A stretch of 46,965 nt of DNA from Victivallales bacterium. Its GTDB lineage: Bacteria; Verrucomicrobiota; Lentisphaeria; Victivallales; UBA1829. Shown one piece after another: positions 39,744 to 46,439 of the stretch (position 1 is its first letter; every line of letters begins with the position of its first letter). A program made the translations under genes and the position numbers. The stretch lies in assembly GCA_016285345.1 (NCBI GenBank), contig JAEEQN010000024.1, positions 1 to 46,965 of the forward strand, in the 5' to 3' direction. Below the pieces are notes generated by a model. That model saw only the letters and a program-made list of their open reading frames with translations. It was not told the DNA's origin and did not search any database.

Positions 39744-41003
39744 CTATTTCAAAACCGTTATTTCCGGTTCGTCACGCCACACGCATCTCTTTACGAATTC
39801 GTCATGTTTCTCTTCCGGGAGGTTCATGAAGTCAAGGATTTTTACTCCCGGAAAGCGCGATTCACAATATCGGGGCGTAACGCCTCTGGGCACAATCCCG
39901 ATTTTGTCTTTCCCCTTGACGCGGTCGGCAAGCTTATTTCCTTCATCAATCATCACAGGCATTCCGGCACGATGAAGAGCAAGATAAAAATGGATGGTTT
40001 CGTTGGACCGTCCCCATGAACTGCCAGCAACGGCAAAGTAGAATCCATTGTCGGCTTTGCAAACATACAGCGAGACATGGGTTGAGTTACCACCCCTGCA
40101 AACCTCCCATGGATGACCGCCTCTGTTGGCACAATCTTTGAGCCAGTGTGCAAATGCCTCAGGCGAGTTCTCGTCAATATCCATGAGTCCTTCATCACGC
40201 CCGTCAGCATATTTCCGATAAAGTGCCTTCGGGGAAAGCGTGTCGCTTCCCTCGTAATGATTGGCTGCGTAACCCATTTGGCAACACCGGAAGAACAATC
40301 CTGAAGTCATATCGTGAAGCAGATTATCCGGCAGAGCATCTTCATCGTATTTTTCCATCAACTTCAGAAACTCTTTCTGGTCCGCATCCGAAAGATTCGA
40401 GAAATACTCCTCCCGGTCTTCGGGGTAAAGTTCCCAATAATCTTTGCGAGAAATCGTGCCGGTGCGCTGATCCGGGGAGAGCTCCTGCCGGATGATGCGA
40501 TTGTATTCACCCGATTTTAGTATGGGGAGACATTCCCGGACTTTTACCACGAGCCATTCGACAAATTCACTGGCGTCTTCCGGATACGGCGGAGTAGGTC
40601 CCGGCATTGTTTCGAGGACAAGCCGATTATCCAGAAAGATTCCCCGATATCCGTTTTCATTGTCTTCGATGAAAGCAAAGGAGAACCACTGTTTTTCATA
40701 CGGGTAATCCCGTTTCCATGTTTCATCAAGTTCTTCGGGGCTTATCTCGTCTTCTTCGTCATAATACCCGCAGTAATTCCTGAAATCCTCAACCGTTCCC
40801 CTGTCAACCGGAATAAAAAGCTTCCGAAGGCCAGTGGTTTTGTTATAAGGGGAAATACCCCTCACCATCTTGAACAGTTCGTCAAGGGCAGTCATTGTTT
40901 CCCGACTGTATGGTTCAGGAAGCCCGTTTCTGTAGTGCGAGCTTTCATGCCAACGATAAGCATTCAGTAATGGTGCACAGAATCTCATTTTTTCTTTTTC
41001 CAT
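39744..41003 (-). CDS. Unrecognised 419-residue protein
   Basis: I do not recognise this family. The protein is soluble and acidic, with no signal or membrane helix. The first part (about 1-160) contains aromatic and acidic clusters (YCGYYDEEDEISPEELDE; WFSFAFIEDNENGYRGIFLD). The middle (about 160-290) is helical. The last third (about 290-419) looks like a compact domain with conserved-looking turns: NRGGHPWEVCRGGNSTHVS, YVCKADNGFYFAVAGSSWGRS and FYLALHRAGMPVMI, ending with GVTPRYCESRFPGVKILDF. His, Cys and Trp in the first of these would suit a hydrolase or binding site, but this is a guess. It is 16 bp after the phosphoesterase and 15 bp before the acetyltransferase. Confidence 0.8.
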   Translation of the reverse strand: MEKEKMRFCAPLLNAYRWHESSHYRNGLPEPYSRETMTALDELFKMVRGISPYNKTTGLRKLFIPVDRGTVEDFRNYCGYYDEEDEISPEELDETWKRDYPYEKQWFSFAFIEDNENGYRGIFLDNRLVLETMPGPTPPYPEDASEFVEWLVVKVRECLPILKSGEYNRIIRQELSPDQRTGTISRKDYWELYPEDREEYFSNLSDADQKEFLKLMEKYDEDALPDNLLHDMTSGLFFRCCQMGYAANHYEGSDTLSPKALYRKYADGRDEGLMDIDENSPEAFAHWLKDCANRGGHPWEVCRGGNSTHVSLYVCKADNGFYFAVAGSSWGRSNETIHFYLALHRAGMPVMIDEGNKLADRVKGKDKIGIVPRGVTPRYCESRFPGVKILDFMNLPEEKHDEFVKRCVWRDEPEITVLK

Positions 41004-41019
41004 AATTGGTTCCTTGTTT

Positions 41020-41796
41020 TTACCCTATTTCCAGAACAAACGATTCGAGATGATCGTAGTCGCTGCCAACATTGACACCCATAAATCCGGGAATGACCTC
41101 ACCGATAACACGGCGATGAGTATGACCACAGATCAGATAGTTTTCGAATCTCGCATCAAACGGCAGTTCGTGAACAAGATCCTTCATCCCCGAATAAAAG
41201 CTGTAATGGCTCGGCTCGTGGCCGTTCAGAAGGACGTGTGGAAGATGATGCGTGCAGAGCACCGTCGATACGCCCGGCTTCATCTTTGAAAGAATCATAT
41301 CGACATAGTAGGCGTTGAATTCCAGGTAGCGCGTTACGATTTCACCAATGCGCCAGTCCTGCCATCCGTCCCATTCATCAATCCGCTGGCTTTCCCGAAT
41401 CCGCATGGATCCGTCAAAGAACAGTGTCCCGCCGACGAAATTGAGTCCTCCGAGTTCAACAGCACCGATCAAATCCAGGTAAAAGATGTTTTTATCGTTG
41501 AAAGTCTGCTCTTTCAGCTCGGTCAACGTTTCTTCAAAGGTCCGTTCCCAGAACTCATGGTTTCCCAAGGTGGCCACAATCGGGATATCGCCAGGGATAA
41601 ACTTTCTGAGGACAAACGAAAGCTTGCGCACCTGACGCGCCCAAACAGTATCTCCCGTAACGACCACGACATCAGGTGAGACCTCGGCGACAGTGGCCGT
41701 GATTTCGCGCAAAAACGGAGTTGTCTTTTGGGTGTTGAGGAAATCTGATACGGCATTAGACCGCAAGTGTAAATCTGAGAGACAAAGTATTTTCAT
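41020..41796 (-). CDS. Calcineurin-like metallophosphoesterase
   Basis: A 258-residue binuclear metal phosphoesterase. All ligand motifs are present in order: LSDLHLRS (Asp8, His10), VVVTGDTVW (Asp about 48), TLGNHEFW (Asn, His about 79), LCTHHLPHVLL (His about 188) and ICGHTHRR (GHxH about 229). Cytoplasmic. Members act on cyclic nucleotides, nucleic acids, phosphoproteins or Ap4A-like molecules; the substrate cannot be read here. It starts 43 bp after the Fic gene, with a terminator-like hairpin between, and is followed after 16 bp by the unrecognised 419-residue gene. In this setting, removal of a nucleotide or phosphate mark is an attractive but unproven role. Confidence 0.9.
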   Translation of the reverse strand: MKILCLSDLHLRSNAVSDFLNTQKTTPFLREITATVAEVSPDVVVVTGDTVWARQVRKLSFVLRKFIPGDIPIVATLGNHEFWERTFEETLTELKEQTFNDKNIFYLDLIGAVELGGLNFVGGTLFFDGSMRIRESQRIDEWDGWQDWRIGEIVTRYLEFNAYYVDMILSKMKPGVSTVLCTHHLPHVLLNGHEPSHYSFYSGMKDLVHELPFDARFENYLICGHTHRRVIGEVIPGFMGVNVGSDYDHLESFVLEIG

Positions 41797-41806
41797 GGGA
41801 TGACAG

Positions 41807-41836
41807 AAAAAAAGCGAGGGACTTTTTCAATCGCTT
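41807..41836 (-). terminator. Terminator-like hairpin between fic and the phosphoesterase
   Basis: Minus-strand AAGCGA (41831-41836) / TCGCTT (41812-41817), 13-nt loop, followed by a run of T (from 41813 down to 41807). The stem is short, so partial read-through is likely. Confidence 0.6.
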
Positions 41837-41839
41837 GTG

Positions 41840-42901
41840 TTATTTTTCGGGCTTGACTTCCCACACGCCGTTGCGCTTTCCGTTTTTACGGACGAGCAGA
41901 CCTTTTTCCTGAAGGGCCTTGGTCAAACGTTTTGCTGTTCGTTCCGACTTCCCGATATGCTCCGACAACATTTTCTGTGTTGCCTTTGGATTCTCCCGGA
42001 GGAAGTCCAATGCGACCTTTTCCAAAGTGCCACGATGGCACTTTGGAATGGCACTTTGGGCGGATTGCCCTTCTTTCCAAAGGATGTGGCAGAACCGGTT
42101 TTTGAGTTCATTCTTCCCTTGAAAGATCAAGTTCTCAAAGAAACGTTCCAGATAAATAGTGGTCGAGGATATGCCGTGAGCATAGTTGTTGTAGTTTGCC
42201 CGGACCAGCGCATTGCGGAAATACCATGAATACTGTTTGAACGGTTCGTTACTGACCTGGAATCCGAACTTGCGCAGATAGAGGATGGTGAAAACCGCTG
42301 TCGTTCTGGTGTTGCCTTCCATGAACGGATGAATCTGCCAGAGTCCGGCAATGAATTTGCAGATATGTTTGACCGATTCCTGCGGAGAGAGCCCGTAATA
42401 CGAAAACTTGCGTTCCTGAGAGAAATCGTATTCGATCGTCTCTTTCAACAGATCGGCAGGAGCATAGATAACGCTTTCGCCGTCCAATACCCATTCCTTC
42501 TTGGAGATGTTCACAGTACGGTATTTTCCCGCATGAGGAAAAACACCCTTGAACAGTCTTTTGTGAAGACGGGAATACTCCTCAGGAATGAAGGCAAAAG
42601 CATCTTCGGCAAGGATCGCTGCAATTCTCGTGGCCACAATGTCCGCTTCGTCAGTTCTGTCGGCAGCGAGCTTGCGGCCTTCTTCCGTCCGGTAATAATC
42701 CGCAATGCGTTCTTCCGCCGCTGCCAAGTCAATCTTGCCCTCAATATGCTCTTTAGCGGTGTTCAGCAGATAACGGGAATTCTTCAGCTTGTCGACGTCC
42801 TGCAATCCGATGGCAATCTGCCAGTTCTCGGCGCGTTGCTTCTGCGTCGTTTCCCCCTGAACGATATACTCGTCGAAGATATACCGATTGTCCGTGCTCA
42901 T
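41840..42901 (-). CDS. Fic-domain AMP-transferase with C-terminal winged helix
   Basis: A 353-residue Fic/DOC protein. The N-terminal helical part precedes the Fic core: FKGVFPHAGKYRTVNI (substrate flap, about residues 115-130) and the active-site loop HPFMEGNTRTTAVF (about 196-209), matching HxFxxGNxR with the catalytic His and Arg intact. Fic enzymes transfer AMP from ATP to Ser/Thr/Tyr of target proteins. Position of an autoinhibitory (S/T)xxxE helix is not clear. The C-terminus (about 295-353) is a winged-helix domain (TQKMLSEHIGKSERTAKRLTKAL), suggesting DNA binding or autoregulation. The linker before it contains a perfect DNA palindrome. The ATG overlaps the HipA-like stop (ATGA). Confidence 0.9.
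   Translation of the reverse strand: MSTDNRYIFDEYIVQGETTQKQRAENWQIAIGLQDVDKLKNSRYLLNTAKEHIEGKIDLAAAEERIADYYRTEEGRKLAADRTDEADIVATRIAAILAEDAFAFIPEEYSRLHKRLFKGVFPHAGKYRTVNISKKEWVLDGESVIYAPADLLKETIEYDFSQERKFSYYGLSPQESVKHICKFIAGLWQIHPFMEGNTRTTAVFTILYLRKFGFQVSNEPFKQYSWYFRNALVRANYNNYAHGISSTTIYLERFFENLIFQGKNELKNRFCHILWKEGQSAQSAIPKCHRGTLEKVALDFLRENPKATQKMLSEHIGKSERTAKRLTKALQEKGLLVRKNGKRNGVWEVKPEK
42021..42060. repeat. 13-bp perfect palindrome plus direct repeat inside fic
   Basis: TTCCAAAGTGCCA (42021-42033) and TGGCACTTTGGAA (42037-42049) with a 3-nt loop, then another TGGCACTTTGG (42050-42060). It encodes the linker between Fic core and winged helix (SAIPKCHRGTLEK). Confidence 0.9.
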
Positions 42902-44046
42902 TTTGCTTTTCCCTCGGACAAAGATATCAGTTCATGGGCCCGGTCGTGAATAAACGTCTCAAGCTTTTTCAGCCGCCATGCAGGGAGATTATAGTAGCGA
43001 TGCCGTTCAAATCGGAAATCCGCGAGCTTGCGGAGGTCTTTTCTTTGCCGATTGGTCATGAATGCGGAGACAAGGTCACTGAATGGGACGTCGTATGCGG
43101 AAAGACGGGTTGCAGCATATCGGTTCAGGTCGTCAAAGTCATCCTTCATGGCGAACGGGAAAAGTGCCATGCCGTTGTCGAAGAGAGGAGCGAACGCAAC
43201 GGGTTTGTTCCGCTTGTTGTCGATCATCAGTCCGAAGTTACCGAGATGTCGGTCCGTATTGCAGACGAGCGCATCAAAGACGATCATGTCGCAGAACGAC
43301 TGATAGAATGTGTCGCCCATCTTTTTGAGTTCAGCGGCGATTTCTGTGAGCTTGAGCTTCGGGAAAAAGCGATGTGCAGAGACAAACGAATGATCAATGT
43401 CGGTGAAAAGAGGACATGTACTGCAAAGCACTCCCTTCCACTTCGCGAGGTTGTACGGCACATGATTTATGCTCATGGCCGAAGCTACTTGAGCAGCGTA
43501 ATACTCGGAATATGGTTCGTTTCCTGTGTTGGCCGCCCCTGAGCTACCACCTTTGTACAGCAGAATCTGACCGTTGACTTTGCGCCAGCCTTTCCGGAGA
43601 TTACCGTTTGTCGTGAACTCCGGCGAGGACGAGAATCCGCTCGGTCGAACGCTGCCGAATCCGGTATATGCAATCAGTGCAAGGGCCTTATTGAACGGAT
43701 TCTCGTACAGATTGAACTCGCTGAAACGCCCGGAAAAACCTTCCGGCACGCACCAGTAACTATCGTTCAGGGAGAGGCCGAGGCTGAGCTTGATGATCCC
43801 CAGGAGATTGTTGTGGCTGAGACCGTATACAGACAGGATTTTATCGACATATTCACGATTACGAGGGATAATGCGTGACCTCAGCCACGCGAGCACACCT
43901 TCTCCGTCAACGGACATTCCAATCGGGAGAAGTTTGCGATTCGCCTCATTCACGCTCAAAACTGAACATGCGAACCCATCCAGACCTTCCTGCCGGAGTT
44001 CGAAGGTCAGAAGCTCGAAATCGTATTGTTTCAGCGCAAAAATCAT
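42898..44046 (-). CDS. HipA-like kinase-fold protein
   Basis: A 382-residue protein with the HipA/CtkA kinase fold. Residues about 165-185 form the nucleotide lobe (QILLYKGGSSGAANTGNEPYSEYYAA, Lys likely the ATP contact). The catalytic loop is VCNTDRHLGNFGLMI (Asp about 262, Asn about 267) and the metal-binding motif PLFDNGMALFPF (Asp about 284), so the active site looks intact. The first ~140 residues are an N-terminal domain, and there is no separate HipB-like antitoxin directly upstream. It is the first gene of a unit, with a TTGAAA-17-TAGATT promoter about 100 bp upstream. It overlaps fic by 4 bp (ATGA), so kinase and AMP-transferase are made together. Confidence 0.82.
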   Translation of the reverse strand: MIFALKQYDFELLTFELRQEGLDGFACSVLSVNEANRKLLPIGMSVDGEGVLAWLRSRIIPRNREYVDKILSVYGLSHNNLLGIIKLSLGLSLNDSYWCVPEGFSGRFSEFNLYENPFNKALALIAYTGFGSVRPSGFSSSPEFTTNGNLRKGWRKVNGQILLYKGGSSGAANTGNEPYSEYYAAQVASAMSINHVPYNLAKWKGVLCSTCPLFTDIDHSFVSAHRFFPKLKLTEIAAELKKMGDTFYQSFCDMIVFDALVCNTDRHLGNFGLMIDNKRNKPVAFAPLFDNGMALFPFAMKDDFDDLNRYAATRLSAYDVPFSDLVSAFMTNRQRKDLRKLADFRFERHRYYNLPAWRLKKLETFIHDRAHELISLSEGKAK

Positions 44047-44144
44047 GTTGGGACCGACTGGTTCTATTGTGTTCGTGGATTGAGGAAGATATGAGGCAGG
44101 AACATGCCGTGAGGAATCAGGAAATATGATTGCCGAATGAACTT

Positions 44145-44173
44145 AATCTACACCATGCCCGCTTTTTTTTCAA
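44145..44173 (-). promoter_or_regulatory. Promoter of the HipA-like/fic unit
   Basis: Minus-strand TTGAAA (44168-44173), 17 bp, TAGATT (44145-44150). The 230-bp gap between the Xre gene and the kinase gene holds this promoter and a ~95-nt leader; no gene is seen. Confidence 0.6.
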
Positions 44174-44276
44174 GCAGTTTTTGGTTTTTTCCCTTACATT
44201 GTCTTACAAAGCTCAACTGCTCTTAAAAACCTCTTTCTTTGGCTCTTATATTGCTCTTAATTCGGAAATCCTGGGT

Positions 44277-44936
44277 TTACTGGCGAACAGCATGCGTGTC
44301 GTATTCCAGCAGGTCTTCAATTCGGCACGACAACACCTGGGCAAGCGAGCGGAGAGTAGCTCCAGCAGCCTTGTTGATGTCCTTGGATCGCCCTTCGTAC
44401 TGCTGAATCGTGCGGATGTTCACGCCGGACAACTCGCTCAATTTACGCTGGGTCAGCTTGCAGTTCTTTCTTCTGGCTTGCAGACGAGTTGGAAGTGCCT
44501 TTTTGCGGATAATGCTGTTCAGCGAGTCAACGGCTCTGTCTTCGGAAACCTCATGCAATGTTGGATAGAGGCGAAGTATTTCCTGCATGGAGAGTACCTC
44601 GCGAATGCTCTGAAACGACCGCCCGGTGTACCACTGGAAATACGCCACGATCCAGCCTGTCCAGTATTCCGGCGAACAGTCGTATTCCACCTGCGCAGAT
44701 ACATGGTTCAGCTCAATACCGGATTTCTGCATGACCCCCATGGCGAACTCGGTGCCGGACATTCCGGAAACGTATTTCGGTGTACCTTGTTCAAACAAGG
44801 TTGCAACGCCGGACGAAATCATCATGGAGAGGAACGTGTCGAGCTCGATACGGCAGACGTTCTGGGCAAAATCGAATGCTTCGCCCAGATTGTGCATGGC
44901 GTCGCTCAAATACTGTTCATCGTAAGCGTGGATCAT
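44277..44936 (-). CDS. Xre-family regulator with N-terminal partner domain (candidate antitoxin)
   Basis: A 219-residue protein of two parts. The N-terminus (about 1-75) resembles a short domain found beside DUF3990 proteins: AMHNLGEAFDFAQNVCRIELDTFLSMMISSG, then FEQGTPKYVSGMSGTEFA. The C-terminus (about 150-210) is a helix-turn-helix of the Xre class: CKLTQRKLSELSGVNIRTIQQYEG with a recognition helix at about 172-185. It overlaps the preceding DUF3990 gene by 20 bp. A DNA-binding protein fused to a partner domain and translated directly after a putative toxin is the usual layout of a toxin-antitoxin pair that represses itself. The toxin-first order is less common. Confidence 0.82.
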   Translation of the reverse strand: MIHAYDEQYLSDAMHNLGEAFDFAQNVCRIELDTFLSMMISSGVATLFEQGTPKYVSGMSGTEFAMGVMQKSGIELNHVSAQVEYDCSPEYWTGWIVAYFQWYTGRSFQSIREVLSMQEILRLYPTLHEVSEDRAVDSLNSIIRKKALPTRLQARRKNCKLTQRKLSELSGVNIRTIQQYEGRSKDINKAAGATLRSLAQVLSCRIEDLLEYDTHAVRQ

Positions 44937-45594
44937 CAGGCAGAATTCCTTCTTTTACTATGTCGCGAATGAACAGGCCGTTCAAATCTTCCCGCTCAAT
45001 CTCCTCGCGGTAGGAAGCACGTGCCTTGTCGTCTCGCTGTTTCCGCTTTGGGAAGTAAACCTCATTGGGAACCACCTCGCTGGAAATGAACCGAATGAGA
45101 GAGAACGCCTTTTCGCTTTTCAGGACGAACTGCTCGCCGAGCTCACCCAGCCTCATTGCATAGCTCAGCTGATTGAGCGAGATTTCGTTGTTGACGAACG
45201 CCCTGGCGAACGAGAAATAGGAATCGTCAGCCCGATAACCGATGATTGCGTCATAATGCTCAATCTCCGGCAGAAAATGCTTGTTCAGCCACTCGATCCC
45301 GCGTTTCATGGTCGGCGTGGAGATGCGGACACCGCGATACTTCGTCAGGAGCGCCAGCCAATGCAGGATCGTGTACTTCTCTGAGTTCAGATTCAGAATG
45401 TGCAGTTCGGCAGTGTTGATTTCGTAACGGTTGACTACCCCGTCTGTGTTTTCTCCACAGGCCCATTCTTTGGCGAGGTCGAGGCTTTCGGTACAGTAGA
45501 ACCCCTGTCCGTAATCATTATACGGCTTACCCTTGCCATATTCTGGGGTCCGCACTATCTCTGATGAACCGTGGTAAAGAATCAAATTGCTCAT
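44917..45594 (-). CDS. DUF3990 protein, ADP-ribosyltransferase-like (candidate toxin)
   Basis: A 225-residue protein of the DUF3990 family, whose fold is thought to be ADP-ribosyltransferase-like. Seen: LILYHGSSEIVRTPEY (His-Gly-Ser of the NAD pocket), NDYGQGFYCTESLDLAKEWAC, and the mid-domain YDAIIGYRADDSYFSFARAFVNNEIS with acidic and aromatic residues; the later segment SEKAFSLIRFIS is also typical. Start at 45594 is chosen because GAGG lies five bases upstream; another ATG at 45609 is weaker. The 3' end overlaps the Xre gene by 20 bp. A clear promoter (TTGAAA-17-TATATT) lies 42 bp upstream. Activity and target are not known from sequence. Confidence 0.82.
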   Translation of the reverse strand: MSNLILYHGSSEIVRTPEYGKGKPYNDYGQGFYCTESLDLAKEWACGENTDGVVNRYEINTAELHILNLNSEKYTILHWLALLTKYRGVRISTPTMKRGIEWLNKHFLPEIEHYDAIIGYRADDSYFSFARAFVNNEISLNQLSYAMRLGELGEQFVLKSEKAFSLIRFISSEVVPNEVYFPKRKQRDDKARASYREEIEREDLNGLFIRDIVKEGILPDDPRLR

Positions 45595-45635
45595 ATTAGC
45601 CTCAAGCATACATCTTTAGAGTTATCTTTTTCTAA

Positions 45636-45664
45636 AATATACACCCATAGAGATATTTTTTCAA
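45636..45664 (-). promoter_or_regulatory. Promoter of the DUF3990/Xre pair
   Basis: Minus-strand TTGAAA (45659-45664), 17 bp, TATATT (45636-45641), one of the best matches in the element. The region from here to about 45824 is AT-rich, with no gene seen. Confidence 0.65.
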
Positions 45665-45824
45665 GTCTCAATCACACTTTTCTGCAAAAAACAACTTGCA
45701 AATAATCTTTACAGTTTAACCATGTCCACTTTTTTCAAGCCATTTTCTTTAACATGTTTGAACCTGGATGGATTGGGAATTGTCCTCATGAGGACGAAAT
45801 ATGTGGACTGCTCGCTTCGACTGA

Positions 45825-46004
45825 AGAATAACGAACGTCCTTGCTTTGCTTTTTGAGGATGGAACCCAAAACAAGTTCTCCATGTCAGATAAGCTTGGGG
45901 TATCCGTAAGAACAATTGAGCGAGCCTTGACGGAACTTCGGAAAGCCAATCTCATCGTTCGCTCCGGTTCAAGGAAACAGGGGAAATGGGTCGTTGTGAA
46001 ATGA
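45825..46004 (+). pseudogene. Winged-helix remnant similar to the Fic C-terminus
   Basis: An open stretch beginning after a stop at 45822 and ending at 46004. From the ATG at 45882 it encodes 40 residues (MSDKLGVSVRTIERALTEL ... GKWVVVK). The order of residues parallels the C-terminal winged helix of the Fic protein in this window (SEHIGKSERTAKRLTKAL ... GVWEVK). No Fic core precedes it in any frame. It is most likely the leftover 3' end of a second fic-type gene on the opposite strand, rather than a working small regulator. Confidence 0.55.
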
Positions 46005-46020
46005 CCACTACGGACAGACC

Positions 46021-46046
46021 AAAAGAGAAGCCGATAACGACTTCTC
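46021..46046 (-). terminator. Terminator after the small membrane genes
   Basis: Minus-strand stem GAGAAG (46041-46046) / CTTCTC (46025-46030), 10-nt loop, then TTTT (46021-46024). It lies 26 bp past the stop of the 40-residue gene. Confidence 0.5.
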
Positions 46047-46071
46047 CATAGCTTTTCTGCTTAAAGCCAGA

Positions 46072-46194
46072 TTACAGAATCATCCCATCATATCTTGATT
46101 TGCCAAAGGTAAGACCGACGACGCCAATTGCAACAATTGCCACAAGGGCGACTCTTTCGATGTTGGGTGTGGAAAAGAATGGCGGAATAATCAT
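46072..46194 (-). CDS. Small single-pass membrane protein (40 residues)
   Basis: Encodes MIIPPFFSTPNIERVALVAI and continues with a hydrophobic helix (about residues 15-30: VALVAIVAIGVVGLTFG), ending GKSRYDGMIL. GGAG lies 8 bp before the ATG. It follows the 46-residue gene by 19 bp and precedes a terminator. The pair is typical of short membrane proteins in mobile elements (holin-like, entry-exclusion or toxin peptides are possibilities). No family recognised. Confidence 0.55.
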   Translation of the reverse strand: MIIPPFFSTPNIERVALVAIVAIGVVGLTFGKSRYDGMIL

Positions 46195-46213
46195 TGCTTC
46201 TGCTCCATTTTGC

Positions 46214-46354
46214 TCAAATCTTGACGTTATCTGGAATCCGAACGCCGTACCTGCTGAGAATGATCCCTGCTGCGACGGTCAGTATGAGTTTCCCGATCCA
46301 TTTCAGGGTGTCCCCGGTCGATTCGGGCGTGGAGCTGTTTTCTGTGTTGAGCAT
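46214..46354 (-). CDS. Small single-pass membrane protein (46 residues)
   Basis: Encodes an acidic Ser/Thr N-terminus (MLNTENSSTPESTGDT), then LKWIGKLILTVAAGIILSRY as one membrane helix (about residues 18-36) and a short polar tail GVRIPDNVKI. A very good ribosome-binding site (AGGAGG) precedes the ATG by about 11 bases, which decides this start over a longer non-coding-looking frame. First gene of a two-gene unit with the 40-residue protein. Function unknown. Confidence 0.6.
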   Translation of the reverse strand: MLNTENSSTPESTGDTLKWIGKLILTVAAGIILSRYGVRIPDNVKI

Positions 46355-46393
46355 GATTTGTGTTCCCTCCTGTAGAATTTGATTGTTTTTGAG

Positions 46394-46420
46394 GTGGCGG
46401 TGGCTCCTTGCCATCGCCAC
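46394..46420. other. 11-bp hairpin between DUF4942-like gene and small membrane genes
   Basis: GTGGCGGTGGC (46394-46404) pairs with GCCATCGCCAC (46410-46420) with one G-T pair and a 5-nt loop. No T run follows on either strand; it may be a terminator, an RNA processing site or a stabiliser of the downstream small mRNAs. Confidence 0.6.
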
Positions 46421-46439
46421 AGTTAAGGTTTGATTGAGT

